A stretch of 64,000 bases of DNA from Burkholderia sp. Bp9142 (GTDB taxonomy: Bacteria > Pseudomonadota > Gammaproteobacteria > Burkholderiales > Burkholderiaceae), in the NCBI RefSeq assembly GCF_003853415.1, contig NZ_QTPP01000036.1, forward strand, positions 1-64,000, read 5' to 3'. Each line of letters begins with the position of its first letter. Within the stretch, counting starts at the first letter, position 1. The notes beneath the pieces were generated by a model. That model had not been told where the DNA came from. It did not search any database and saw only the letters and a program-made list of their open reading frames with translations. The position numbers and the translations under genes were made by a program. Shown piece by piece: positions 26,749 to 35,898 of the stretch.

Positions 26749-27172
26749 GCGGAAGCAGTGGTTCGCCCCTCCCATGCGGATCGCACGGTGGCGTAGGAAT
26801 CCGCCCGACACTAGCGTTTTCACCGATTGTTTTATGACGAATACTCATAAGTCCAATCACCCCAACCATCTTTATCGATTGTCCGCAGCACTGTTTAATG
26901 CGGTCTTGGCTCCGTGACGCTCGCATCCGCCAGACGTGTCGTCGGCATTCCGGCATCCATCATTCCCTCTACGCTCGCGGGTTGCGACCGAAATGTCTGC
27001 GCGGCGTCTACCCGCGCCCGCAGTTGTCGGATGACGAACAAGCCGTACTGCGGCTTCCGTCCGCAGGATCCGTGACCGCGGCACTACACGTCATGCCGAT
27101 CGGTGCGAAGCAACCATTTCATCTGTACTCGTTCGCGGCCAGCTGTGTATTCGCGAAGCAACAAGGAACACC
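26749..27172. other. Gene-free stretch upstream of nepI-like gene
   Basis: About 420 bp with no recognisable gene. It probably contains the promoter of the MFS exporter, whose ATG is preceded by AAGGAAC. Confidence 0.4.
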
Positions 27173-28351
27173 ATGTCGACATTGGCAGCACAAACTCAAA
27201 TTTCCGCCCGGCATATATGGAGCGCCGTTAGTTCGATGGCAATGTGCGCCGCAATGTTGATCGCCACGGAATTCATGCCGGTGAGCCTTCTTACGCCGAT
27301 TGCATCGGACCTTCATGCAACCGTCGGGATGGCGGGTCAGGCAATTTCGATATCGGGACTCTTCGCCGTGGCGACCAGCCTGCTGATTCCGGCGCTCGCG
27401 GGCCGCTTCGATCGTAGAAACGTACTTACCGCAATGGCGGTGCTGATGCTCGTGTCGCTTGTCCTTATCGCAGACGCAGACAACTTCGCTATGCTGATGG
27501 CAGCCCGTGCACTGCTCGGCATTTCAGTCGGCGGCTTCTGGTCACTCGCAACAGCAACCGTCATGCGTCTCGTGCCGGAACACTCTATTCCGCGGGCGCT
27601 CGCTGTCCTTTTCACCGGCAACGCCGTTGCAACCGCTTTTGCCGCGCCGATCGGCAGTTACGTAGGCGGTGTGATCGGGTGGCGCGGCGTATTCTGGGCA
27701 CTGGCGCCAATCGTTGTCCTCAACCTGATCTGGTTGTGGTTCAGCATTCCGTCGATGCCGCCCCAAGGAAACCAATCAATTGGCAAAGTCATCGGCCTGC
27801 TCAAGCGACGCAATGTGGCCTTCGGGATGCTCGCCGTCATGCTGACGTTCGGCGGCGCATTTGCCATCTTCACCTATCTGCGCCCCTTTCTCGAAGCGTA
27901 TACACACGTCGACGTCGCCCAATTGTCGATGCTGCTCCTGGGTTTGGGGCTCGCGGGCTTCGTGGGCACCTATGGGGCAAGTTCGCTGATCGCCAAGCGC
28001 CTGTACCTACTGCTCATGATTCTCCCGGTCGCGCTTGGCGCCGTAACCATCGGAATGCTTTCGGTCGGCCACCTGCTGTGGGCAGTGGCGGTCGCAATGA
28101 TCGCATGGGGTACGATCAATTCGGCGATCCCCGTTGCTTGGTCTACGTGGCTGACCCAGGGCATCAAGGACGAACCTGAAAGCGGCGGTGGCCTGATGGT
28201 GGCTGCAATTCAGTTATCCATTATGGTCGGCGCTGAATTTGGGGGGGTTCTGCTCGACCACCTGTCCATCGCCGCAACGCTGGTAGGCGGTACCGCACTA
28301 CTCGTGTTGTCGTCGTTGATCGTCGGCAACGGCACCCGTTTGAAACCGTAA
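27173..28351 (+). CDS. NepI-like MFS exporter (DHA1)
   Basis: A 392-residue, 12-helix drug:H+ antiporter-1 family protein. The opening WSAVSSMAMCAAMLIATEFM, then PVSLLTPIASDL, LGISVGGFWSLATATVMRLVP and the ending motif PVAWSTWLTQG follow E. coli NepI, the purine ribonucleoside efflux pump. Export of nucleosides is thus a reasonable guess, but the DHA1 group also moves sugars and drugs. It lies alone; the following 270 bp hold no gene. Confidence 0.86.
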   Translation: MSTLAAQTQISARHIWSAVSSMAMCAAMLIATEFMPVSLLTPIASDLHATVGMAGQAISISGLFAVATSLLIPALAGRFDRRNVLTAMAVLMLVSLVLIADADNFAMLMAARALLGISVGGFWSLATATVMRLVPEHSIPRALAVLFTGNAVATAFAAPIGSYVGGVIGWRGVFWALAPIVVLNLIWLWFSIPSMPPQGNQSIGKVIGLLKRRNVAFGMLAVMLTFGGAFAIFTYLRPFLEAYTHVDVAQLSMLLLGLGLAGFVGTYGASSLIAKRLYLLLMILPVALGAVTIGMLSVGHLLWAVAVAMIAWGTINSAIPVAWSTWLTQGIKDEPESGGGLMVAAIQLSIMVGAEFGGVLLDHLSIAATLVGGTALLVLSSLIVGNGTRLKP

Positions 28352-28624
28352 GCATGCGGCCGCACGAAATTGCGATCGTGCTGCCGCACCGTCCCGCAGT
28401 GGAGACACCCGAATCCATTATCGAGCTGACCGATCGTTCCCGAATCGTCAGATAGCGGCCCGCAACCTACCGGCATGCGAAGCGAAGCAAACATCCCCCT
28501 CCGTCGCACTAGGCACGTTGCGAAGAAGCGATGCCCGATTCCGTGACCACGGCCTGGTGCGTATGCCTCCCACCTACAATCAGTACGATTGCCGCAGCTA
28601 CACCCGGCGCCCGCCACTGCTCGC

Positions 28625-29851
28625 TCAGAACTTATGCCGTACCCCAACCCGAAGCGAAACCTGCTTGTCAGTCGCGGACGGTGTCAATCCGGTGATCTGC
28701 GCAACCGCTGGCTGCCCGAGCGAATCCGTCCCGCTCGCCTTCTCGAACACGGCAACCGTATAAACGTCGGTACGCTTCGACAGGAAATAATCGACACCCG
28801 CGCTGAACAGGTTGTAGTTCGCGCCGCCCTTGCCACCGGCACCGCCGTTTCTCGTGTAGTCGTAGGCGACACCCGCCTGCAACGACGGCGTGAACTGGTA
28901 TTTCGCGTTGATCTCGACGTTGTTGAATGCCGCGGTGCCTGCGTAACGCAGCGCATTCGGCCCCGACGCGGAGCCCAGCCCCTCGAAGCGCGTATTCGAA
29001 TACGCGAGGTTGACGCTGAGGGCGGCCAGCGTCACGCCCGCTCCGACGCCGGCGATTTCGAGCCGGTTCGCGGACGCGTAGCCGGCGAACACGGGGTTGC
29101 TCTCCGGCGCACTCGCGCTGCCGGCGCTGCCGAGGTTGTTGCTCGTAGCCGGACCGGCATTCGGATTCGCGCCGAAGAACGACGTGTTCGGGTTGCGGAC
29201 GTTCAGGTAGCCTGCGCCGATCGAAAACGGCCCCGCCGCATACGACGCGCCGGCGCCCCAGATCCAGTTGGTCGAGAACGACCCGGCGGTGCCGCCGAGA
29301 TTCATCAACGCTTCGACCGTCAGCCCGCGGTAGCTGGCACTGCGGAACTTGATCGAATTGTTGATGCGTCGCGTGTTCAACGCGTTGTCGAGGTCGCCCG
29401 GATGCGAGGTCATGTAGCCGCCCCACTGCGGCGCGGCGAGGAACGGCCCGTAAAAATCGACGACAGGATCGTACTGGCGCCCGAGCGTGACCGTGCCGAC
29501 CGGATGGCTCAGGCCGACATACGCCTGCCGCCCGAACATCGCGCCGCCCTGGTTCAGCACGCCGTTGTTGCTGTAGAAACCGCTCTCCAGCACGAACAGC
29601 GCCTTGAGACCGCCGCCGAGATCCTCACTGCCCTTGAGCCCCCAGCGGCTCCCCTGCAGGCCGGCCGACCCGCCTTCGATCATCGCGACCTGATGACCGC
29701 CGACCGGGCCGGCCGCCGTTCGCGCCGTCTGCACATTGCTGGTGTAATTGATGCCGCTGTCGATGATCCCGTACAACGTCACGCTGCTTTGCGCCAGTGC
29801 GATTGCCGGCATTGAATTCAGTACAACAAAGCAAAATGAAAGCTTCCTCAT
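28625..29851 (-). CDS. Outer-membrane porin (Burkholderia OmpC-like)
   Basis: A 408-residue beta-proteobacterial porin with a signal peptide (FVVLNSMPAIALA-QSSVTLYG) and strand repeats such as GGAMFGRQAYVGLSHPVGTV. It ends in the canonical GVRHKF with terminal phenylalanine. ATG at 29851 is chosen; the codon before it is TTG, and AAGGAGGAG lies upstream. GC and codon use are like the core genes to the right, unlike the genes to the left. The MFS gene stump 60 bp upstream shows it once formed an uptake operon with an MFS carrier. Confidence 0.92.
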   Translation of the reverse strand: MRKLSFCFVVLNSMPAIALAQSSVTLYGIIDSGINYTSNVQTARTAAGPVGGHQVAMIEGGSAGLQGSRWGLKGSEDLGGGLKALFVLESGFYSNNGVLNQGGAMFGRQAYVGLSHPVGTVTLGRQYDPVVDFYGPFLAAPQWGGYMTSHPGDLDNALNTRRINNSIKFRSASYRGLTVEALMNLGGTAGSFSTNWIWGAGASYAAGPFSIGAGYLNVRNPNTSFFGANPNAGPATSNNLGSAGSASAPESNPVFAGYASANRLEIAGVGAGVTLAALSVNLAYSNTRFEGLGSASGPNALRYAGTAAFNNVEINAKYQFTPSLQAGVAYDYTRNGGAGGKGGANYNLFSAGVDYFLSKRTDVYTVAVFEKASGTDSLGQPAVAQITGLTPSATDKQVSLRVGVRHKF

Positions 29852-29911
29852 CAATCGATCTCCTCCTTCGGTTATATGTCCCGGCTCGCCGCCGGATTGC
29901 GCGTCATCGTG

Positions 29912-30082
29912 TCAATGGGTCTGGTTCACCACGTTCGACGGCGTGTCGGCGGCCGGCTGTTCGTGAACGCGAATGAAGAACGTCATCAGGAACGACACGA
30001 CGAGCAGCGCCGCGAGAAACAGCAGCCCAGGCGTCGCGCTCTGCCCCGTTCCCTTGACGAAGCCGATCATGAACGGCCCGGC
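29912..30082 (-). pseudogene. C-terminal stump of an MFS transporter
   Basis: The minus strand encodes AGPFMIGFVKGTGQ, then SATPGLLFLAALLVVSFLMT and FFIRVHEQPAADTPSNVVNQ before a stop. This is the last two helices and tail of an anion:cation symporter-type MFS carrier (sugar acid uptake family). The remaining roughly 370 residues and the start codon are missing. Upstream of the AGPF codons the frame runs into unrelated, lower-GC sequence leading to the nuclease-helicase cassette. The gene was apparently cut by insertion or deletion. It would have been co-transcribed with the porin. Confidence 0.75.
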
Positions 30083-30124
30083 ATGGCGCCGAAACAGCTG
30101 CTCATGGCCGCAACAGAAACTCTA

Positions 30125-30144
30125 CTTTTGACTCGCGTCAAAAG
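30125..30144. repeat. Perfect palindrome near the cassette's left edge
   Basis: CTTTTGAC and GTCAAAAG form an 8-bp stem with loop TCGC. It lies 43 bp from the MFS stump and about 150 bp upstream of the nuclease gene. It could be an operator for the cassette or part of an insertion site. It has no T-run. Confidence 0.45.
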
Positions 30145-30296
30145 CGGGGGATTACCGTTTGGTAGACACACCTGAAATTCTATTCCGGCCTATTGCATCC
30201 CCAATGATCGGTTAGAATTTCCGAGAAATTTTCAGTCTCTCGCATGTGTCATTGGAATAGCCTATCGGTAGGACTCTACGCGGCAGGGGCGTCACT

Positions 30297-32354
30297 GTGT
30301 ATATCGCAGAAATTCGAATCGAGAACTTCCGCCTGTTTGGTGCCAATAACAATGCGCTCGTGCTACCACTGTCCCCGGGACTTACCGCATTGGTCGGCGA
30401 GAACGATGCCGGTAAGACAGCGGTCATCGACGCGCTACGTTTGGTGGTCGGCACGCGTGACCAGGACGTGCTGCGGGTGGATCCACTTGATTTTCATCAG
30501 CCCGTCCCCGGTGGTCCAAGTGCCAACGAAATTATCATCCGTCTGACTTTCAGAGGCCTCACCACCGCTGATCGAGGCGCGTTTGCCGAGTTCCTCACGT
30601 ATGAAACGGTAGCCGGGGTGGTCAATACCGTGCTGATCGTGACCTGGGTTGCGAAACGCAACACCAAGGAAGGCAGCTCACGCCGGGTGCTTCCGCCTGA
30701 GTGGCGCACGGGTGCCAAGGGAGACGGCCCCTTGCTCGATCTGGGGGCACGATCGCTGCTGACGGCGACGTATCTGCGGCCGTTGCGCGACGCCGAGCGG
30801 GCCATGAGCTCTGGGCGAGGATCGCGACTGTCGCAGATCCTCCAGCACACCACGGAAATCCGCGACACAGGAAACCCTTTCGACAAGCTTGCCGATCCGC
30901 CACCCGACCCGACGACGTTGAGTGTGTTGGGCCTCGGCGACTATGCGACTCATCTGCTTGGGGAGAGCGAAGGCATTAGGCAGGCTCGAAAGCGGCTCAA
31001 TGATGAGTACCTGAAGCCCCTCTCGTTCGCCAACGATATGCTAAATGCGCGGATCGGCGTAGCAGGCGCGCAGGAGGACAGCCTCAGATTGCGGCAGTTG
31101 CTTGAGAAGCTTGAGCTCGTACTGACCGCGTCGTCTGACGCCGAAAGCGCGCACAGTCGTGGACTCGGCTCAAACAACCTGCTGTTCATGGCGTGCGAGC
31201 TCCTGCTTCTCGCTACTGAAAGCGACGGATTCCCGTTGCTGCTGATCGAAGAGCCCGAGGCGCATCTCCATCCGCAGCGGCAGTTGCAACTTATGTCGTT
31301 CCTGCAGGCACAGGCAAAGAAGACGCGTGCCGATGGACAGCGCATCCAGATCATCGTTACAACGCATAGTGCCAATCTCGCTTCGGACCTACAACTCGAC
31401 AGGCTCGTACTGATTGAAGGCGGACGCGCTTTCCCTCTGTGTGAGGGAAAGACCAAGCTCAGCGCATCAGACTATCGATTTCTCGAGCGCTTCCTCGATG
31501 TGACCAAGGCAAACTTATTCTTCGCGCGCGCAGTGATGATCGTCGAGGGGGATGCCGAGAACATCCTCCTGCCCGTCATAGCGAGGTTACTTGACCGCGA
31601 TTTCCACCATCACGGTGTCTCCGTGGTTAATGTCGGCGGTGTTGGGCTCGGCCGATACGCGCGCGTATTCATGCGCGAAGACGTTGAGAAGGATGGGGTC
31701 GTTAACATTCCCGTCGCCTGCATCACCGACATGGACGTGATGCCCAACAATGCGCCCTGGATCGTCGGCAAGCTGGAGGACGGGCAACCGATCCCTCTAA
31801 GACCTCCCTCAAAGCGGCAATGGCGGATTAAGGACGATTTTCCGGGCGAACAGCTCGAACAGCGGCGAGCCGAACGCAGGGAGAAGGCCTCAGGCCAAAA
31901 GGTCGAGACGTTCGTCGCTGACGAATGGACGCTTGAATTTGACCTCGCATTCCATGGTCTCAGCAAGCACGTCTACCGTGCAGGGACGCTGGCGCTAGCC
32001 AATGACCGCCTCACTGCCGGCACTGCCGATCAGGCCGTCATCCTCGCCGCCGCTGATGCAGCCTATCAAGCGCTGATCGATGCGGGTCATGATCCGTCGA
32101 CGCTCGCTTCACATGTCTATGCGCTGTTTGAGGATGATGGGGGCTCAAAGGCGATCGGCGCGCAATATCTTGCCGAACTGCTGGAAAAGGAGGTTACGGA
32201 CAATAACCTTGATGCCAATAGCTTGCGCGCATTGCTGCCACCCTACATCGTTGCGGCTATCGAGCATGTCACCGGGCCGTTCGCACCGCCGCTCGAAGGC
32301 GGCGCGGCCGGAGAGCCGGGCGCGCCAGTAATGGCGCCGGCACCGGGGGCCTGA
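30297..32354 (+). CDS. gajA: OLD-family ATP-dependent endonuclease, Gabija GajA-like
   Basis: A 685-residue protein with an ABC-type ATPase followed by a TOPRIM nuclease, as in class 2 OLD enzymes and GajA. Walker A is GENDAGKT (residues 34-41), Walker B EEPEAHLHP (318-326), and the switch histidine is in VTTHSANLA. The TOPRIM glutamate is in IVEGDAE (415-421), and the DxD pair is ITDMDVMP (D478, D480). In Gabija GajA nicks DNA in a nucleotide-sensed manner after infection. The GTG start has AGGGG upstream. The helicase gene begins three bases after the stop. GC is visibly lower than the core genes. Confidence 0.87.
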   Translation: MYIAEIRIENFRLFGANNNALVLPLSPGLTALVGENDAGKTAVIDALRLVVGTRDQDVLRVDPLDFHQPVPGGPSANEIIIRLTFRGLTTADRGAFAEFLTYETVAGVVNTVLIVTWVAKRNTKEGSSRRVLPPEWRTGAKGDGPLLDLGARSLLTATYLRPLRDAERAMSSGRGSRLSQILQHTTEIRDTGNPFDKLADPPPDPTTLSVLGLGDYATHLLGESEGIRQARKRLNDEYLKPLSFANDMLNARIGVAGAQEDSLRLRQLLEKLELVLTASSDAESAHSRGLGSNNLLFMACELLLLATESDGFPLLLIEEPEAHLHPQRQLQLMSFLQAQAKKTRADGQRIQIIVTTHSANLASDLQLDRLVLIEGGRAFPLCEGKTKLSASDYRFLERFLDVTKANLFFARAVMIVEGDAENILLPVIARLLDRDFHHHGVSVVNVGGVGLGRYARVFMREDVEKDGVVNIPVACITDMDVMPNNAPWIVGKLEDGQPIPLRPPSKRQWRIKDDFPGEQLEQRRAERREKASGQKVETFVADEWTLEFDLAFHGLSKHVYRAGTLALANDRLTAGTADQAVILAAADAAYQALIDAGHDPSTLASHVYALFEDDGGSKAIGAQYLAELLEKEVTDNNLDANSLRALLPPYIVAAIEHVTGPFAPPLEGGAAGEPGAPVMAPAPGA

Positions 32355-32357
32355 GTG

Positions 32358-34361
32358 ATGTACGACGATCTAATCCGAGAGGAAGACGTTACCTGGGCAG
32401 CAGTATTGATGGGGCTTGGTCCGGCCGGATTTGCGGCTGTCGAGGGTGATGACAGCCGACTCCGAGCAATGCTGCGACTCGACACAATCGACTTCGAGGC
32501 ATGCCCGGGAAGTGGCAAGACGACTTTGCTGGTCGCAAAACTCGCAGTGCTGGCGATGCGCTGGCCAAGCCGTCAGCAGGGCATCTGCGTGCTATCGCAT
32601 ACCAACGCCGCGCGCAACGAAATCAGCGCGAAGCTCAGCAGTTCGGCGGCTGGTGTCTCGTTGACGCGCTACCCGCACTTCGTCGGCACGATCCACGCGT
32701 TTGTGAACGAGTATCTCGCGCTGCCTTGGCTCCGGTCGAAAGGAGTCGAAGTGCGCTGCATCGATACAAGGATTGCGCTTGCAAAGCGCTGGAGCCTGTT
32801 ACCCGCGAATCGGCGCTGGGCTTTGCAGCAGGCAAATCTGAGCGAGACCTGCCTGATTTACGACCAGACTGACTATGGCGGGGGCAAGACAGGCCATTTC
32901 GGACCGCAGACGCCTACATATCAAGCGATCATCGATGCGCGTCGCCAGTCGAGCGAACAGGGATATTTCTGCTTCGACGAAATGTTCGTATGGGCCTGCG
33001 AATTGCTTGATCGGGATCCTGAGACGATTCCAATGCTACGTCGGCGCTTTCCGCTGGTATTCATCGACGAGGCGCAGGACAACAGTGAGGCACAATCGGC
33101 GCTGCTGCACCGCATCTTTTGCAGCGGCGACGCGCCGTCGCGCCGTCAGCGTTTCGGCGACTCCAACCAGGCCATCTACGGAAGCACCAGCCAGAGTGGC
33201 GCCACGACGGACCAGTTTCCAGGCGCCGTTGTACATCCGATGCCACGCAGCTATCGTTTTGGTCAGAATCTTGCGGATCAAGTAAAGGGATTGGGGGTTA
33301 CGCCGCATGCGCTAATCGGCGCTGGTCCACCGGAACACCTCAGCGCCGATCCTAAGGCGTCGGCAATCTTCCTTTTCGATGACGGGTCGGTCCAGAGAGT
33401 GCTGGAGCGCTACGGCCAGCATCTGCTGGATAGCTTCGACGCAACTGTGCTGAAAAACGGAGTGTTCACTGCAGTGGCCGGGGTTCACGAGCCCGGAGAC
33501 GACGATCGCATCCCGCGAGCGATGGGACACTATGTGCCCAGTTATGACCCGGCATGCGCTCGGAAGGAGTCCACGCCGAGCAGCTTCGCACAATACCTTG
33601 CGCGGGCTCGTTTTGAGATGGCTGGCAGCGGAAACACGGACAGGCTTATCAACGCCGTGGCCGCGGCGCTCCTCGCTGCAAGCGAGCTTGCCGGTGCCCC
33701 GTATGGGGCGAGCGCACGGAAATCGCCTCATCGCCGGCTGGTCGAGATGCTTGGCGACAGCGACGCAAGAGGCGAATATCTCGCATTGCAAGAGATCATC
33801 CTGACGCACCAAGGCGATATCACCCCTGCGGTCTGTGCAGCGGCAGCACAAGCCCGTATCGAGGCGGTGATCCGGCAACTGAGCGGTGCAGAGGTGCTCG
33901 GCGAGGATGTTGCCACCTTCTTAGCACCGCCGCAGGCTCAGGCCGTAGCTGAGGGCGAAGCCGCAATCGCCGCGCGCACCGATAATTTGTTTGCTTATCC
34001 GCCCGACGCACCGCAGGTACACATTCGGCTGAGCTCGATCCATGCGGTGAAGGGCGAAACGCACACGGCGACGCTCGTCCTCGACAGTTTCTACCACGCG
34101 CATCATCTAAGCGAACTCAAGCCATGGTTGCTGGGCACGAAGTCGGGCGGCTTTTCGACAAACGCCAGGGGCCGGCAGGTCCCTGAGGGCACGCGAATGC
34201 TCGGGCGGCTCAGGCTACATTACGTCGCCATGACTCGCCCGACCCATCTGCTGTGCTTGGCGATGCGGAAGGATGCGTTTGGGCATGGGGAACTCGACAT
34301 GCTGATGGGTCGGGGTTGGACTGTCATTGATTGCTGCGCAGATGCGCAGGTACAAGTCTAG
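32358..34361 (+). CDS. gajB: UvrD/PcrA-like helicase, Gabija GajB-like
   Basis: A 667-residue superfamily 1 helicase. Motif I is ACPGSGKTT (about residues 48-56), motif Ia LSHTNAARNE, motif II FIDEAQD, motif III FGDSNQAIYG, motif V SIHAVKGETHTA and motif VI HYVAMTRPTH; all look intact. GajB proteins in described Gabija systems are around 500 residues, so this one is longer, partly by a roughly 45-residue N-terminal lead and a large insert between motifs III and V. ATG at 32358 is preferred; the codon before it is GTG. With GajA-like protein it should form a DNA-sensing defence complex. Confidence 0.86.
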   Translation: MYDDLIREEDVTWAAVLMGLGPAGFAAVEGDDSRLRAMLRLDTIDFEACPGSGKTTLLVAKLAVLAMRWPSRQQGICVLSHTNAARNEISAKLSSSAAGVSLTRYPHFVGTIHAFVNEYLALPWLRSKGVEVRCIDTRIALAKRWSLLPANRRWALQQANLSETCLIYDQTDYGGGKTGHFGPQTPTYQAIIDARRQSSEQGYFCFDEMFVWACELLDRDPETIPMLRRRFPLVFIDEAQDNSEAQSALLHRIFCSGDAPSRRQRFGDSNQAIYGSTSQSGATTDQFPGAVVHPMPRSYRFGQNLADQVKGLGVTPHALIGAGPPEHLSADPKASAIFLFDDGSVQRVLERYGQHLLDSFDATVLKNGVFTAVAGVHEPGDDDRIPRAMGHYVPSYDPACARKESTPSSFAQYLARARFEMAGSGNTDRLINAVAAALLAASELAGAPYGASARKSPHRRLVEMLGDSDARGEYLALQEIILTHQGDITPAVCAAAAQARIEAVIRQLSGAEVLGEDVATFLAPPQAQAVAEGEAAIAARTDNLFAYPPDAPQVHIRLSSIHAVKGETHTATLVLDSFYHAHHLSELKPWLLGTKSGGFSTNARGRQVPEGTRMLGRLRLHYVAMTRPTHLLCLAMRKDAFGHGELDMLMGRGWTVIDCCADAQVQV

Positions 34362-34486
34362 CCAAACGCACTCGAAATGGTGCGCTGAACCATACTTTTC
34401 CCCGATGCTGCATACTTTGATGTCTCTGAAACCCCTCTTCCTAGTTGCTGCAGACTTTGATGTGCGCCGATAGACGGGCAAAAAAA

Positions 34487-34509
34487 AGCGCCACGGAGAC
34501 CGTGGCGCT
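34487..34509 (-). terminator. Leftward terminator without an upstream gene
   Basis: A perfect 10-bp stem AGCGCCACGG / CCGTGGCGCT with loop AGA. On the minus strand it is followed by a run of T, so it stops leftward transcription; on the plus strand A residues follow. A-runs on both sides make it partly bidirectional in form, but the gene on its right reads the other way. Confidence 0.7.
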
Positions 34510-34586
34510 AAAAAAGTTCTAGCCATTCCGAGGGCCGTGCTAGAACCTGAGAGACTGCGCGAAACACCGTTGCCGGTTAAACTCCT

Positions 34587-34599
34587 GAAACGATGTTTC
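34587..34599. promoter_or_regulatory. Dyad GAAACGATGTTTC, possible IclR operator
   Basis: Five-base arms GAAAC and GTTTC around GAT, 229 bp upstream of the iclR start. IclR-family operators are short palindromes of this kind, and autoregulation is common. No binding site is proven. Confidence 0.35.
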
Positions 34600-34827
34600 G
34601 AAAACGTGAGACATTCTTTCTGTTTCCGCCCGACAAGTCAAGCGGTATTTGCACCGTTTCCCGCACTTTCCGGCAAGGCTCATTTGAGCGCTTTCCCAAT
34701 AAACCAAGGGTGAACCCGTAAAATATCATCCAATGAACGATTCACCCACGGAACATGCATCTTTTGACAATCATCCTACAATACCAACAAAACTGAAATC
34801 GAGTTTCGGAAATAGAGAGAACCCCTC

Positions 34828-35652
34828 GTGTCGACATCTGTAACGCCTCCCGCGCCCCGAGACCGCGAATCGTCGCCGGACGAGATCACCGCGCTCGCGC
34901 GCGGCCTCGCCGTGCTGCGCCGCATCGCGGCCGCCGACGCCCCGGTCAGCAACCGCGAGCTGACCGAATTGACGGGCATCCCGAAACCGACCGTGTCGCG
35001 CATCACGGCGACGCTCGTCAGCGCCGGCTTCCTGTTCCAGCTGCCCGACAGCGAGCGCTTCGTGCTGACCGCGTCGGTGCTGGAGCTGAGCCACGGCTTC
35101 CTGCGCAACTTCGACATCCGCGCGCGCTCGCGGCCGTTCATGATCGAGCTCGCCGAGCGCACGTCGCTGTCGGTGCACCTCGCGGTGCGCGACCGGCTCG
35201 ACATGGTCGCGATCGACGTGATCCGGCCGCGCTCGGCCGTGCTCGTCACGCGCCTCGAGATCGGCTCGCGGATGGACATCGCGCGCACCGCGGTCGGCCG
35301 CGCGTATCTCGCGGCGCTGGAGGACGACGAGCGCCGCACGCTGCTCGACGCGCTGCGCGCGACGGCCGGCGACGACTGGCCGCACGTGTCGGCGCGCCTG
35401 AACCCCGGCCTCGAGGACGCGATGCGCGCCGGCCATGCGATCGCGATCGGCGAATGGCGCGAGGGGCTGAACGCGGTCGCGGCCGGGTTCGTCGGTCCGT
35501 CGGGCCAGCGCTACTCGGTGAACTGCGGCGGCGCATCCAGCCAGTGCCCGCCCGAATGGCTGCAGGAACACGTGGTGCCCGCGCTGCACGAATGCATCGC
35601 GAAAATCACCCGCGAGATCGGCGGGGCGCCGGCCCGGCGCAGCGCCGTGTAA
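34828..35652 (+). CDS. IclR-family transcriptional regulator
   Basis: A 274-residue IclR-type regulator. The N-terminal winged helix is seen in SNRELTELTGIPKPTVSRIT and continues to about residue 85. The effector domain (about 100-260) has RSRPFMIELAERTSLSVHLA and GIGEW-like AIAIGEWREGLNAVAAGF. The GTG start at 34828 is preceded by AGAGAGAA. This is the first gene of the high-GC core. The truncated MFS gene and porin beyond the defence cassette are typical IclR targets, and before the insertion the regulator would have been divergent from them. It is unlikely, though possible, that it controls mdtABC. Confidence 0.9.
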   Translation: MSTSVTPPAPRDRESSPDEITALARGLAVLRRIAAADAPVSNRELTELTGIPKPTVSRITATLVSAGFLFQLPDSERFVLTASVLELSHGFLRNFDIRARSRPFMIELAERTSLSVHLAVRDRLDMVAIDVIRPRSAVLVTRLEIGSRMDIARTAVGRAYLAALEDDERRTLLDALRATAGDDWPHVSARLNPGLEDAMRAGHAIAIGEWREGLNAVAAGFVGPSGQRYSVNCGGASSQCPPEWLQEHVVPALHECIAKITREIGGAPARRSAV

Positions 35653-35693
35653 TCGATCCGTCATCGTCCCGTCGCGTTCTGTAACGACCGTAA

Positions 35694-35727
35694 CCCGTTG
35701 AAAGATAGTCCGCTGGACTGTAACGGG
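35694..35727. promoter_or_regulatory. Nested dyad between iclR and mdtA
   Basis: Outer arms CCCGTT / AACGGG enclose an inner stem AGTCC-GCT-GGACT. It lies 42 bp after iclR and 170 bp before mdtA, so it may end iclR transcription or be an operator for the pump operon. Confidence 0.4.
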
Positions 35728-35898
35728 GGCGGGACGTAGGATCATGCCCATCGTCGCGCCGCCTTCGCGGTGCGCACCGCTCTTTTCCCGCGCGGACCGG
35801 AAGGGCCCGGACCGAGCCGGCCCTCCCGGCACCGCATGCCCACGCGCCGCTCCACTTCCGTTTCCCGGCCCGCCGCGCCGCCTTCCTGACACAACACG

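Larger units (their letters stand above)
34362..34827. other. Gene-free stretch at the cassette's right edge
   Basis: About 465 bp. It holds two imperfect direct repeats (ATACTTTGATGT near 34410 and AGACTTTGATGT near 34452), a strong leftward terminator, an inverted repeat GTTCTAGC (34516-34523) / GCTAGAAC (34539-34546), and a possible IclR operator. GC is low relative to the following gene. Confidence 0.55.

Noticed and set aside
29876..30175. Plus-strand 99-codon frame before gajA
   Set aside because: Antisense to the MFS gene stump, Arg-rich, no family.
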